In this document: positions 1 to 7,595 of the stretch, piece after piece
How positions within the stretch are numbered: position 1 is the stretch's first letter
Layout: every line of letters begins with the position of its first letter
Source: an uncultured Lachnospiraceae bacterium
GTDB lineage: Bacteria > Bacillota > Clostridia > Lachnospirales > Lachnospiraceae
Length of the DNA: 25,559 nucleotides
Direction of reading: 5' to 3'
Assembly: GCA_910586275.1 (NCBI GenBank)
Contig: CAJUIM010000018.1
Coordinates: 10,586-36,144 of the forward strand
Program-made: the position numbers and the translations under genes
Notes under the pieces: model-generated
The model's input: the letters and a program-made list of their open reading frames with translations, nothing else
What the model was told of the DNA's origin: nothing
Databases searched by the model: none

Positions 1-59
1 ATCAGAAACATACATACAATGAATATCAACATTCCTAAAACATATTTCTTTTTTAACAT
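1..59 (-). CDS. Signal-peptide protein, N-terminal fragment only (candidate immunity protein)
   Basis: The gene runs off the left edge of the window. Only 19 codons are visible: MLKKKYVLGMLIFIVCMFL. This is a lysine-rich start followed by an unbroken hydrophobic stretch, as in a Sec signal peptide, lipoprotein leader or membrane anchor. The ATG (57-59) has a strong AAGGAG ribosome site a few bases upstream, and the gene starts 15 bp after the stop of the PAAR-like/lytic-transglycosylase effector. Immunity proteins against cell-wall-degrading effectors are normally exported or membrane-anchored and encoded directly after the effector, so this is a plausible immunity gene. That role is inference from position and leader only, because nothing of the mature protein can be seen. 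Confidence 0.7.
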   Translation of the reverse strand, partial: MLKKKYVLGMLIFIVCMFL

Positions 60-74
60 ATACTCTCCTTATAG

Positions 75-1541
75 TCAGTTAATAAAATTAGTTCCAAAAT
101 CTAATAAATACTTTTGTATTTTTAAAGCATAAACATCTTTATTAGCTTCATAATTATATCGCCCAACTGCATCCCTTTCTGTTTTACCTTTATTAGCCAG
201 TAATACACATGCAGTATAAAGAGACATATCTATTGATTGCTGATTATAATTAACCATTATTATTTCGCGTTCCTCATCCTGTGAATGATGTTCGCTAATC
301 TGCTGCTGCGGAAATGAAGTGTTTGTACGCACAGTTTTTATGGATTCCTTAATGGCAGGGTTTCCCATATTCCCTATATCCGCTTTTCCGAAATAATATT
401 GTCCATCATACTTAAAAGCCCTGTTTCCATTTTGATCAAAATAATCCGATAAACTAAACTGAACATAACCATTATCTCTTTTTTCATCACGATCGAATAC
501 ATAAATATTGTCATAATTCATGTTATCAACATGTGTCTTAAATGTCTTAGGATACGGATTACAGTTCACCATATGCCATAATGTACCGTCTCCAATAGTC
601 ATTGACTGCATGATATTGACAGTCGCATTAAATTTCCCATCAATTCCCAAAGATGTCTCAGCCATACACATAGCCTTTATAACAATAGGTCTGATATTCA
701 AATGCTCACTTTTCGCCTCTCCCTCCCACAGATTATTAGTGAATTTACTCCATGCCAAAAACTTACTGTCAAACTTATCCATATTTGCATAAGATGCCGT
801 TCCATTATAGGAATAATCTTTTCGAAACTTATTTACTCCGTCGTCGCCGCCCGCATATATATGGGTAATTTCATCCAATATTACCTGCGGAATATACTCC
901 CCTTTTACCCACCTAAGCATCCAATCAAATGCCTCTTCTTCTGTCATGCCCGCCGTATCAATTTCCTGTACCAAATCAGCAGACATAATTCTCCCCATAT
1001 ATTTACATGCCAGCCAAGATTTTTCAAAAAGTACCGTCCGCAATTGACCCGATTTCGCATTATTATATGTTTCCAGCCATGATGTCCCCACGATACTAGG
1101 CTCACAAGGATTTCCACCCGCCGCATTTGTTCCCGGATGCCGCGAAGGCTCTTCCAGCATACATGTTCCGAAACAATTTTTCATATGTAAGTCAACCGGT
1201 TTCGGAATGTCTTTCTCCGACGGACTGACTGCACCGTCTTTATAAACAACCTTTTTCCCTTCAAATTGCAAAGGAATTATCTTGTCACCGCAATCACACT
1301 TTATTTTATCGCCAACCTTCATAAGTACAAAAACATCCATACAGTAATCTAATTCTTTCTTGATATCCTCTGTTACATAATCATCCCATTCTGTTATCTC
1401 CTTGTTACAATTGTTCTCATATCTACTTATCAACTTATTTATTTCTTCTTGCCTTTCAGCATTATTCTTGTTTATTTCATTGATCATTTCCCCTAATGCC
1501 TCTATACTATCCTTAATAACCGTATCCAATGGCTTTCCCAT
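75..1541 (-). CDS. Effector: PAAR-like (DUF4280-type) domain plus lytic transglycosylase-like domain
   Basis: 488 residues. Residues 1-65 are helical and charged (coiled-coil-like). Residues 72-190 follow the cysteine and tryptophan layout of DUF4280 PAAR-like spike-tip proteins: CDC at 82-84, NCFGTC at 122-127, NPCEP at 144-148, a conserved-type W155 and SWLAC at 175-179. The C-terminal part resembles goose-type/SLT lytic transglycosylases: AMCMAETSLG near 290-299 with E295 as candidate catalytic glutamate, NIMQ at 309-312 (compare the family's GxMQ), and a late RYNYEANKDVYALKIQ block (461-476) like the family's RYNG...Y..V ending. The predicted role is a tip-loaded peptidoglycan-cleaving effector fired by the injection system encoded upstream. 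The ATG has a GAGGAG ribosome site. It lies 21 bp after the 168-residue gene and 15 bp before a signal-peptide gene. The PAAR-like call is firmer than the enzyme call, and activity is inferred. Confidence 0.7.
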   Translation of the reverse strand: MGKPLDTVIKDSIEALGEMINEINKNNAERQEEINKLISRYENNCNKEITEWDDYVTEDIKKELDYCMDVFVLMKVGDKIKCDCGDKIIPLQFEGKKVVYKDGAVSPSEKDIPKPVDLHMKNCFGTCMLEEPSRHPGTNAAGGNPCEPSIVGTSWLETYNNAKSGQLRTVLFEKSWLACKYMGRIMSADLVQEIDTAGMTEEEAFDWMLRWVKGEYIPQVILDEITHIYAGGDDGVNKFRKDYSYNGTASYANMDKFDSKFLAWSKFTNNLWEGEAKSEHLNIRPIVIKAMCMAETSLGIDGKFNATVNIMQSMTIGDGTLWHMVNCNPYPKTFKTHVDNMNYDNIYVFDRDEKRDNGYVQFSLSDYFDQNGNRAFKYDGQYYFGKADIGNMGNPAIKESIKTVRTNTSFPQQQISEHHSQDEEREIIMVNYNQQSIDMSLYTACVLLANKGKTERDAVGRYNYEANKDVYALKIQKYLLDFGTNFIN

Positions 1542-1562
1542 GCTGCCTGCTCCTCTCTTCCC

Positions 1563-2069
1563 CTATATTTCTTTCAAGCCAATACCTGTTAATTCCTTCC
1601 GCAGAACCGATTCGGCAAAATCAAGGCTGACGATAACACATTGCCGATCAGGAATATCTGCCTCCGCTATATTATAGTTCTGCAGTTTTTCCTTTCCGAT
1701 TTCATCTAACCTGATATTTTTCCTATCTCTCATAGCACCTTTCTGTATACAGTCCACGACTGGCAAAAAAGGAATATAATATATATGCCCGTCACCCTTT
1801 ACCGGATCCAAGAAAAAAACCTCTCTGTAAACTGCCTGTTTTTCATACATCGCAATTACGTTTCTCATAGCCTCGCTCACCATAAAAACAGGATCCATAA
1901 TCATATCCGGATAAATAGTATTGTCTGTAGCCGAAACATAAAACATATTTCTTTGCTCCGAATCCATGCCCCTTCTCCGCAGGCTGTGCATGTCTATTTT
2001 TCCATACCAATTCTTAACGATTGGATTCCTGTCATAACCGTCTCCCTGCCTTAACATAAAATATTTCAT
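1563..2069 (-). CDS. Small protein, possibly Imm11/DUF1629-like
   Basis: 168 residues, no signal peptide or membrane segment. The pattern MKYFMLRQ at the start, then DPVFMVSEAMRNVI (about 59-72), a REVFFLDP strand and YYIPFLPVVDCI (about 96-107) recalls the Imm11/DUF1629 family, where a 'P.F.VS..M' helix is followed by strands ending in a V/IDC motif. Some family members are immunity proteins and others are simply companions of secretion clusters. The gene starts 4 bp after the stop of the 178-residue gene and ends 21 bp before the effector gene, so all three are probably co-transcribed and co-regulated. Family assignment comes from recalled motif similarity only; a cytoplasmic chaperone or adaptor for the effector is an equal alternative. 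Confidence 0.6.
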   Translation of the reverse strand: MKYFMLRQGDGYDRNPIVKNWYGKIDMHSLRRRGMDSEQRNMFYVSATDNTIYPDMIMDPVFMVSEAMRNVIAMYEKQAVYREVFFLDPVKGDGHIYYIPFLPVVDCIQKGAMRDRKNIRLDEIGKEKLQNYNIAEADIPDRQCVIVSLDFAESVLRKELTGIGLKEI

Positions 2070-2073
2070 CCCC

Positions 2074-2610
2074 TCAGATCCTTCCTATCAAATCCACATA
2101 TCTCATATATTCTCCAAACCATATATCCATATCGTGAACATAAAGTCTCCCCATGCTTTTTATCAGAACCGTAAAGAAATGCTTCCCTTCCGCGTATAAC
2201 CGCCGCATATAGCCTCTCCGTATTTCCTCCACCTCATATTCCATCAGCCGGATATAATCTTTCTGCAAATGCTTCCTTATCTCCAATATATCCTCCTCTA
2301 AGTCCCGAAACAGAAACTCCGGTACATAAAAAATACATGCCGGATTTGTATCCAGATAGATATTGTCGTCATACCACGCTATTTGATATGCATTGCTTCC
2401 CGTCACTATACTGCTGCATAAGCTGGATATTACCAGATTTTTCTCATTTTCTTTTCTCATATCCGCCAAAACTCTCATTTCACTCCGAAATATATCAATC
2501 CATGCATCTTTCTCCTTTTCAAAATATTTCCCTGCTTTTCCGACCCTTTCATTTAATAATCCGTCCAGGAAAACAGTTGACGATTTTTTCATATCAATCA
2601 TTCTATCCAT
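2074..2610 (-). CDS. Hypothetical helical protein of the injection-system cluster
   Basis: 178 residues, not recognised. It is rich in charged helices: residues 20-60 and 100-145 look like long amphipathic helices. One short, mildly hydrophobic stretch (around VISSLCSSIVTGSNAYQIAW, 59-78) is too polar for a clear membrane segment. There is no signal peptide. It sits between the second VgrG-like gene and the Imm11-like gene with a 4-bp gap to the latter, which argues for a role in the same secretion module, for example adaptor, chaperone or structural accessory. The ATG at 2608-2610 follows AGAGGG at about 10 bases. A later Met (residue 7) is possible as start. Confidence 0.6.
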   Translation of the reverse strand: MDRMIDMKKSSTVFLDGLLNERVGKAGKYFEKEKDAWIDIFRSEMRVLADMRKENEKNLVISSLCSSIVTGSNAYQIAWYDDNIYLDTNPACIFYVPEFLFRDLEEDILEIRKHLQKDYIRLMEYEVEEIRRGYMRRLYAEGKHFFTVLIKSMGRLYVHDMDIWFGEYMRYVDLIGRI

Positions 2611-2663
2611 TCCAAAATACCCTCTTTCCGTCCGGCAGGCAGACAGCTGCCCCCTGTTGCCTG

Positions 2664-4385
2664 TTAATCCTTTTTTATTTTTTTAGGCAACGGATAGCCT
2701 CCGTTTAATGTATTGATTTTAATTGTCTGTAATGCCCCCGCATATTTAATATTATCAACGGCAATGCCATTGACTGCATCACACATAGCATCTGTCGCCT
2801 TGCCGCCTCCTATAGACGGCATACCCGCAATGCAAGCCATGCCCAATGCACTCATTTCTCCTATATCGCTTCCAAAGGATGCCACTGCTCCCATTGCCGT
2901 ATATGCCCCTTCGCAGCATGGCACGTTATGAAATGTTTTTTTCTTTTTACTCTCCTGTTCTTCCTTATCTTTACTATCCACATGAAGGTTGCTTACTTCC
3001 TGCGGGCTATACAGATTAAAGTCCTGATGTATCTCCAAACTTGACTCTGCGGCGCATTGCACAATCCCGACAGGAGCGCTGCATATCAATTTATCTGCTT
3101 CCAAAGAAATGTTTCCCTTTGCTTCCATGCTTATCTTTTGCTGTGATGTTACTTCTATTCCCACACCATCTTTTATAGAAAGTTCCGGCAGTGTTCCTGT
3201 TTTATTTCCTTCTATGGAAAGTTCCTCGGGAAACAGTTTTAATGTTTTTTTATTTATAGTCTCAAATATTTTATTCTGTGGCATTTCATAATGGCTGCAT
3301 ATATTGCCATTGGTTCTCAGAACATCTATGACTGCAGCCTCCCTTTCATCTATTCCGTTTATTCTCAGGCATGCTTGCGTTCCAACCTCCGGCATGCAGT
3401 AAAATATATTGCTTGATTTCGGTTCCCAAGGAAAAGGATATAATATTTGACTCTCATCCCCGTCTATCCCCAAGCGGATATATACCGCATCCTCTTCTAC
3501 ATCCTCTATTTCTCCGTCCAGTTGTAAGCCGCTGAAAACTTGACGGAATATTATGTCATTTTTAAAAAAGGCCCTTGTACCTGCTTTATAGAAAAATGTT
3601 AATTCACCCTTTTCAAATATAAATTCTTTATCGGTTATGGCATATCTCTTGTCCTCTATCTGAACCAAATCGCCAATCAGGCAATTATTCTTTTTTCTCA
3701 AAGTATAATAAATATAATTGTCTTTATTAATGCTATCCATCCACTTCACATGTTCATAATATAAAGAACTGATTCCATATTCATATACCGTATCATCCAT
3801 TCTTTCCATGTCCTTGCTTTTCCCCATCCCCATACAAATAACCGGATATGGCCGGCTTTCTTCTGTCCATATAACACTATGGAAATGGCTGGACAGCCGT
3901 ATAAGAAACTCCCAGTCTGTTTCCTCATATTGGATCAATGGTTTTTCTATTTTCCTGTCATTATCTAAATTCCACTGAATTACAACGTCCGGATAATCCC
4001 TAACTACTTCTTTTGCAATTTCATAATATGTCATATTGACATTCTGGAACGAACGCCGTTTCTTCTCCCTGTCCAGCAAAATACTGTGCGCAATTCCTTC
4101 CACTTCCGCATAAATACTATTACCTACCATTTCTATCCTAATATCGTCTATTATTCCGGAAAATATCGTCTTTTTTGGCACATCTCCGTCATCATTCCTC
4201 TCATATAAAACAATCTTGCTTTCTTGCTGCATCCATATGTCATTTAATTCCATATCATCCTGCAATTGAAATCTAATGCTACAGCTACAGTGCCTGTTTA
4301 TTCCTGTTTTTCCATGAAAACGCAGCAAAGACAATACCGGCAGCTGCGTTTCGGCTTCTATTCTTTCTGCTCTGATTTTTCCCAT
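2664..4385 (-). CDS. VgrG-like spike protein with an Ala/Gly-rich C-terminal extension
   Basis: 573 residues. The N-terminal two thirds follow the VgrG/phage gpD plan. Residues 1-150 are barrel-like, then comes the family's signature-type segment QYEETDWEFLIRLSSHF (152-168), an OB-fold-like region with YCMPEVGTQACLRI (329-342), and a strand-repeat region (about 380-460) of the beta-helical spike type. A charged linker (468-484, many K/E) leads to a distinct 85-residue tail rich in Ala, Gly and Met with a VPCCEGA start (488-494) and a GMPSIGGGKATDAMCDAV core (521-538). The tail is not recognised; it could be a PAAR-like cap, a small toxin or a docking segment. The gene is 66 bp downstream of the other VgrG-like gene. 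The start is the ATG at 4383-4385, with a rather distant GAGGA site. Confidence 0.75.
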   Translation of the reverse strand: MGKIRAERIEAETQLPVLSLLRFHGKTGINRHCSCSIRFQLQDDMELNDIWMQQESKIVLYERNDDGDVPKKTIFSGIIDDIRIEMVGNSIYAEVEGIAHSILLDREKKRRSFQNVNMTYYEIAKEVVRDYPDVVIQWNLDNDRKIEKPLIQYEETDWEFLIRLSSHFHSVIWTEESRPYPVICMGMGKSKDMERMDDTVYEYGISSLYYEHVKWMDSINKDNYIYYTLRKKNNCLIGDLVQIEDKRYAITDKEFIFEKGELTFFYKAGTRAFFKNDIIFRQVFSGLQLDGEIEDVEEDAVYIRLGIDGDESQILYPFPWEPKSSNIFYCMPEVGTQACLRINGIDEREAAVIDVLRTNGNICSHYEMPQNKIFETINKKTLKLFPEELSIEGNKTGTLPELSIKDGVGIEVTSQQKISMEAKGNISLEADKLICSAPVGIVQCAAESSLEIHQDFNLYSPQEVSNLHVDSKDKEEQESKKKKTFHNVPCCEGAYTAMGAVASFGSDIGEMSALGMACIAGMPSIGGGKATDAMCDAVNGIAVDNIKYAGALQTIKINTLNGGYPLPKKIKKD

Positions 4386-4451
4386 AAAACTACTGTCCTC
4401 ACTCTTACCTTTTTCCTTACAAATACGTTTTCAGACTATTTTGTGCCGAAT

Positions 4452-5840
4452 TCAATTTAAATTAATTTTTCCTCCCGCCATCTGTATTTTGTCTGCTATT
4501 TGTAATTGTGCGCTTCCCTGTCTCATATCAATGCTTTTTGCCGCAGTTATTTCTATTTCACCGGAATCACTGTTCATCTGAATCGTCTGACTGGCTTTCA
4601 GCATAATAGATTTATTTGACATTATTTTTATGCCCTGCTCATCCGATAGTTCAATGGAAATACCATTATTATTTGTGAGTATCAGACTGTTCGGAGTAAA
4701 TAAGATTTCCTTTTTCTGCCGATTCATTATTGACTTTTCCTCCGGATTCTTTCTTACATCCATATTCTCCTGTAGATGAACGCTGCTTTCCACATACGCA
4801 TCCGTCTCCTTTTCGGTAGGAAAACGGAACCGAACCTTATCACCTATTTCAGGCATACAGTACCAACCGGCACCGTCCGGCGACGAGTAAATCGTTGCAT
4901 ATTGAAATTCCCTTTTGTCCGCCTGATTATTCTCATCCATGTCTATATCAATCGTTACCTTATCCCGTGCCACCCCCGATACTCTGGCCGTTATGGAATT
5001 TCCTGATAAACAGGGATTATATGTTCTATTCACTGCAATTGCAGACTCGGCAGTTAAATAATATGTATGAATCAACTCGCTGCCTGTGAAATTTATATCC
5101 ATTGCATAGATAATCAATTTCATACCATTGAAATAAATCTGCTGACCTACCTTATATATTTCCCTTTCCGTTACCTCATATACCCAGAAATTTCCGTCCT
5201 TCCCTAATTCATTCTTGCTCCCTCTCCCTTCATGGCCATACCGATGCAAACAAAAAGAGTCGCTCTTTATCTCATCTATATTTTTAAATTTAGGGATGCC
5301 CAAATACATTTTTACATCCCCGGTTTCATCATCCGGAAGCAAAACAGAATTGCTTATGCTGACGACTCTTTTCAAAAATTCCCAGTCTGTTTCCTGATAC
5401 TGCATCAGAAATTCTTTTGTTTCTGCCGGCTCTATTCTTCCGATCAGAAAATTTCCCCTATCATATTTCATCAGACATTCTTTTGCTATCGAATAATAAT
5501 CGTTGCATTCTTTTTGAAAAGACCGTATATGTTTCTTTATATCCGCTAAATAACTGCCTGTTTTCAAATGAATCTGCAAAATAATAACTCCGTTTTCATA
5601 GCGGAATAATGACTCATACAAAATTCCATGAAACACATTCATTTCCTCACCGTCCGCACCGGTCACGGTAACATGCACGGCATCCTTTGACCGAGCAGCC
5701 TTTAAACACTCAGCTTCCCGTTCCTTTTTAATCACACCTTTTATGATTAAGTATCCATGCTCATTAAAAGCTTTCCTTCCCTTGCACTCTAAAATATATT
5801 CAAAAGAGAACTTGTCAATATTTATTCTATCTGCCCTCAA
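4452..5840 (-). CDS. VgrG-like spike protein
   Basis: 462 residues. It has the same overall plan as the neighbouring 573-residue protein but no extra tail. Visible parts are the VgrG/gpD-type segment QYQETDWEFLKRVVSISNSV (147-166), an OB-fold-like gp5 region ending in GWYCMPEIGDKVRFRFP (325-341), and a C-terminal run of short alternating strands (about 380-462: ISIELSDEQGI, SIMLKASQTIQM, EIEITAAKSIDM), typical of a triple-stranded beta-helix needle. It would form the spike on top of the inner tube. The start is an unusual TTG (5838-5840), chosen because GGAGG lies 7 bases upstream; the nearer out-of-frame ATG runs into a stop at once. It begins immediately after the 203-residue gene ends, which suggests translational coupling. 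Confidence 0.82.
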   Translation of the reverse strand: MRADRINIDKFSFEYILECKGRKAFNEHGYLIIKGVIKKEREAECLKAARSKDAVHVTVTGADGEEMNVFHGILYESLFRYENGVIILQIHLKTGSYLADIKKHIRSFQKECNDYYSIAKECLMKYDRGNFLIGRIEPAETKEFLMQYQETDWEFLKRVVSISNSVLLPDDETGDVKMYLGIPKFKNIDEIKSDSFCLHRYGHEGRGSKNELGKDGNFWVYEVTEREIYKVGQQIYFNGMKLIIYAMDINFTGSELIHTYYLTAESAIAVNRTYNPCLSGNSITARVSGVARDKVTIDIDMDENNQADKREFQYATIYSSPDGAGWYCMPEIGDKVRFRFPTEKETDAYVESSVHLQENMDVRKNPEEKSIMNRQKKEILFTPNSLILTNNNGISIELSDEQGIKIMSNKSIMLKASQTIQMNSDSGEIEITAAKSIDMRQGSAQLQIADKIQMAGGKINLN

Positions 5841-5841
5841 G

Positions 5842-6453
5842 TCATTTCCTCCAATCCATTGAAATATCTTTCACCGAACCGATAATCTGCTGCACCATTT
5901 CATACCATTCGTCAGTATCCCGATACAGACAATTAAATATCCCTAACATTACACGGCTATTAATTGCAGCCAGGAAATGAATATTATAAATGGCCTCATC
6001 CAATGCCTGCGTTCTGAAATCATACACAACTTTTGTGCATTTTAAAGTTTTTATAGTTTTCTGACTGTAAAACTGAATTGCAGGATTCGATCTCTTCAAT
6101 ATATTTTTTAAATAGACAGCCATGCCATCTGTCTCCTCATCTTCTATTTTTTGAGAAAACAGAGAAAAACCGAAATTGGCAGTCAATTTTACATTAGTCA
6201 ATATAATATGCGGACGAAACGAAGACGGATATTTTACTCTTGCATAATTGTCCGGCATAACTCCAAAACTATCCGGCAAAGTAATTTCCATTTTATCGTC
6301 AAACATTTTCACTTTAGAAAATGTTTCTATTCTGTCACCTATAAACATACCTGTCTCTAACGTATGATACTTTTCTTTCTTCTTTATTAATCTTTGATTC
6401 AGTAATATATTTTCATCATAATCAATATGTATTTCTGCCATATTCCCGTTCAT
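5842..6453 (-). CDS. DcrB/EagR-like protein (possible effector chaperone)
   Basis: 203 residues, no signal peptide. From about residue 50 the protein reads like a DcrB/Mog1/PsbP-type alpha-beta sandwich: EITLPDSFGVMP (57-68), a YPSSFRPHIILTN strand, a long helix around 110-125, TKVVYDFRTQALDEAIYNIHFLAAINSRVMLGIFNC and a closing helix WYEMVQQIIGSV. This layout is shared with the DUF1795 EagR chaperones, which bind transmembrane segments of PAAR-linked T6SS effectors and are encoded next to VgrG. Here too the gene lies directly upstream of a VgrG-like gene (1-bp gap). The family call is pattern recognition and not proven; a baseplate accessory protein is the alternative. It is the first gene after the terminator at 6545-6575. 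Confidence 0.6.
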   Translation of the reverse strand: MNGNMAEIHIDYDENILLNQRLIKKKEKYHTLETGMFIGDRIETFSKVKMFDDKMEITLPDSFGVMPDNYARVKYPSSFRPHIILTNVKLTANFGFSLFSQKIEDEETDGMAVYLKNILKRSNPAIQFYSQKTIKTLKCTKVVYDFRTQALDEAIYNIHFLAAINSRVMLGIFNCLYRDTDEWYEMVQQIIGSVKDISMDWRK

Positions 6454-6544
6454 ACTCCGGTACCCCTGCTCCCTTCTGCCTCCTTACCTTTTCCGGCGCA
6501 TCCTGCGAAAAATCTATCATATCGCCACCGGTTCCTGACAGGCG

Positions 6545-6575
6545 AAAAAGGGCATACCCTTGCGAATATGCCCTT
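6545..6575 (-). terminator. Intrinsic terminator/attenuator after the second tube gene
   Basis: On the minus strand a 9-bp perfect stem (6567-6575 with 6548-6556, sequence AAGGGCATA and complement) with a 10-base loop is followed by five U residues (A run at 6545-6549 on plus). It lies just 8-10 bases past the TAG of the second tube gene. Sheath and tube are needed in hundreds of copies and spike proteins in few, so partial termination here would set that ratio. No convincing promoter was seen between it and the next gene. Confidence 0.75.
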
Positions 6576-6583
6576 AATCCCTT

Positions 6584-7012
6584 CTACATAGCCGGGTATC
6601 CACCCTCTACAGTAATCATATTAAGTTTGTCCTTCTTCTGCTTAATAACCAGCGTGAAGGTTCCGGTACCTTCCTCATCCCCGAAGTCTTCTTTATAATC
6701 GATGACAAATGCATTCGGGAAATAATACTTTCTCTCCATAACGCCTGCCGCCACATGCTCCACCGTCACTTTTCTGTAGCAGTCTGCTTTCTCCGCAGGC
6801 ACTGCAGACCAAAGCGCCAGCTTCCTTGTGCTGTCAAACGGATCTCCGTCCACAGCCGTCAGAATCCTTCCGGTAATGGTCAGCGTACTCCCCACATCCT
6901 TTGTCCTTGCATTGGAATCCAGCGGAATATCCGTTGTATACTTCACGCTCCTGACACACTCCTTCGCTATCTCAAAGCTTTCTGTGCCTTCGATATTTAC
7001 TTTATATGACAT
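6584..7012 (-). CDS. Inner-tube protein, Hcp-like, copy 2
   Basis: 142 residues. It is clearly paralogous to the preceding 143-residue protein: both share a SNAR-T/D-G block (here 33-42), a LALW/LAKWSxVPxEKADCYR block (here ALWSAVPAEKADCYRKV, 67-83), a FPNAFVIDY strand (about 98-106) and a GTGTFTLVIKQKKD ending. Size and a predicted all-beta make-up fit Hcp/phage tail-tube proteins, which stack as hexameric rings inside the sheath. Position directly after sheath and tube copy 1 supports this. It has a strong AAGGAGGAG ribosome site. The tail ends in an Asn-Met-Ile-Thr-Val-Glu-Gly-Gly run like that of copy 1. It is followed at once by an intrinsic terminator. Confidence 0.75.
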   Translation of the reverse strand: MSYKVNIEGTESFEIAKECVRSVKYTTDIPLDSNARTKDVGSTLTITGRILTAVDGDPFDSTRKLALWSAVPAEKADCYRKVTVEHVAAGVMERKYYFPNAFVIDYKEDFGDEEGTGTFTLVIKQKKDKLNMITVEGGYPAM

Positions 7013-7032
7013 GTCCTACTCCTCCTTCCCTT

Positions 7033-7464
7033 TTATTCGCCGCCAAAGCCGCCTTCTATTTTAGCAGCCGCATTTTCATCCTTTTTCTGCTTCATGTTAA
7101 TATAAAATGTCCCAACGCCGCTTTCATCGTCCACCTCTTCGCTGTATTCCACAACAAAGGCATTCGGGAGCGTAAACTGGCGCACTATCTGGCCGGCGGA
7201 TACTACGGTAACCTCAGCGCTTCTGTAGCAGTCCGCCTTTTCGGAAGGTACCTGCGACCACTTTGCCAGTTCAAGCGTTGCGTCACTGCCTTCGCCTCCC
7301 AACTTATAAAGCATTTTTCCCCATACCCTGACACTCAGACCATAATCTGTTGCCCTTGCATTAGAATCCTTGGCAGATACAGAGTCAAAATCTACTTTTA
7401 AGATGCTTCTTTCATCAAAAGTGATAGGTTCTGCCCCGCCTGTGATTTTCATACGGAATCCCAT
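7033..7464 (-). CDS. Inner-tube protein, Hcp-like, copy 1
   Basis: 143 residues, first of two tandem tube-like proteins. It shows the DSNARATDYG block (34-43), LAKWSQVPSEKADCYRSAEV, FTLPNAFVVEY and GVGTFYINMKQKKDE shared with copy 2, and has no signal peptide or cysteine-rich motif. It is predicted to assemble as rings forming the tube pushed out on sheath contraction. The ribosome site AAAGGAGGAG is close to perfect, consistent with high expression. It is separated from the sheath gene by 131 bp containing a GC-rich hairpin (7536-7564) and a 13-bp palindrome (7504-7516), and from copy 2 by 20 bp. Relatives in the databases may carry misleading names, so a structural prediction is the better guide. 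Confidence 0.75.
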   Translation of the reverse strand: MGFRMKITGGAEPITFDERSILKVDFDSVSAKDSNARATDYGLSVRVWGKMLYKLGGEGSDATLELAKWSQVPSEKADCYRSAEVTVVSAGQIVRQFTLPNAFVVEYSEEVDDESGVGTFYINMKQKKDENAAAKIEGGFGGE

Positions 7465-7595
7465 AAAAATTCTCCTCCTTTGATTTTTATTTTATATGTA
7501 TATGGGAAATTTTCCCCACATCATATCTTTGCTATGCCGGCTGCCTGCCGATACGGAAGCCGGCGCGGACTCGCCGCCATATCCGCCTCTTGAGC

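Noticed and set aside
7536..7564. GC-rich 7-bp hairpin after the sheath gene as a terminator
   Set aside because: No U-tract follows on either strand; possibly a message-stabilising structure only.
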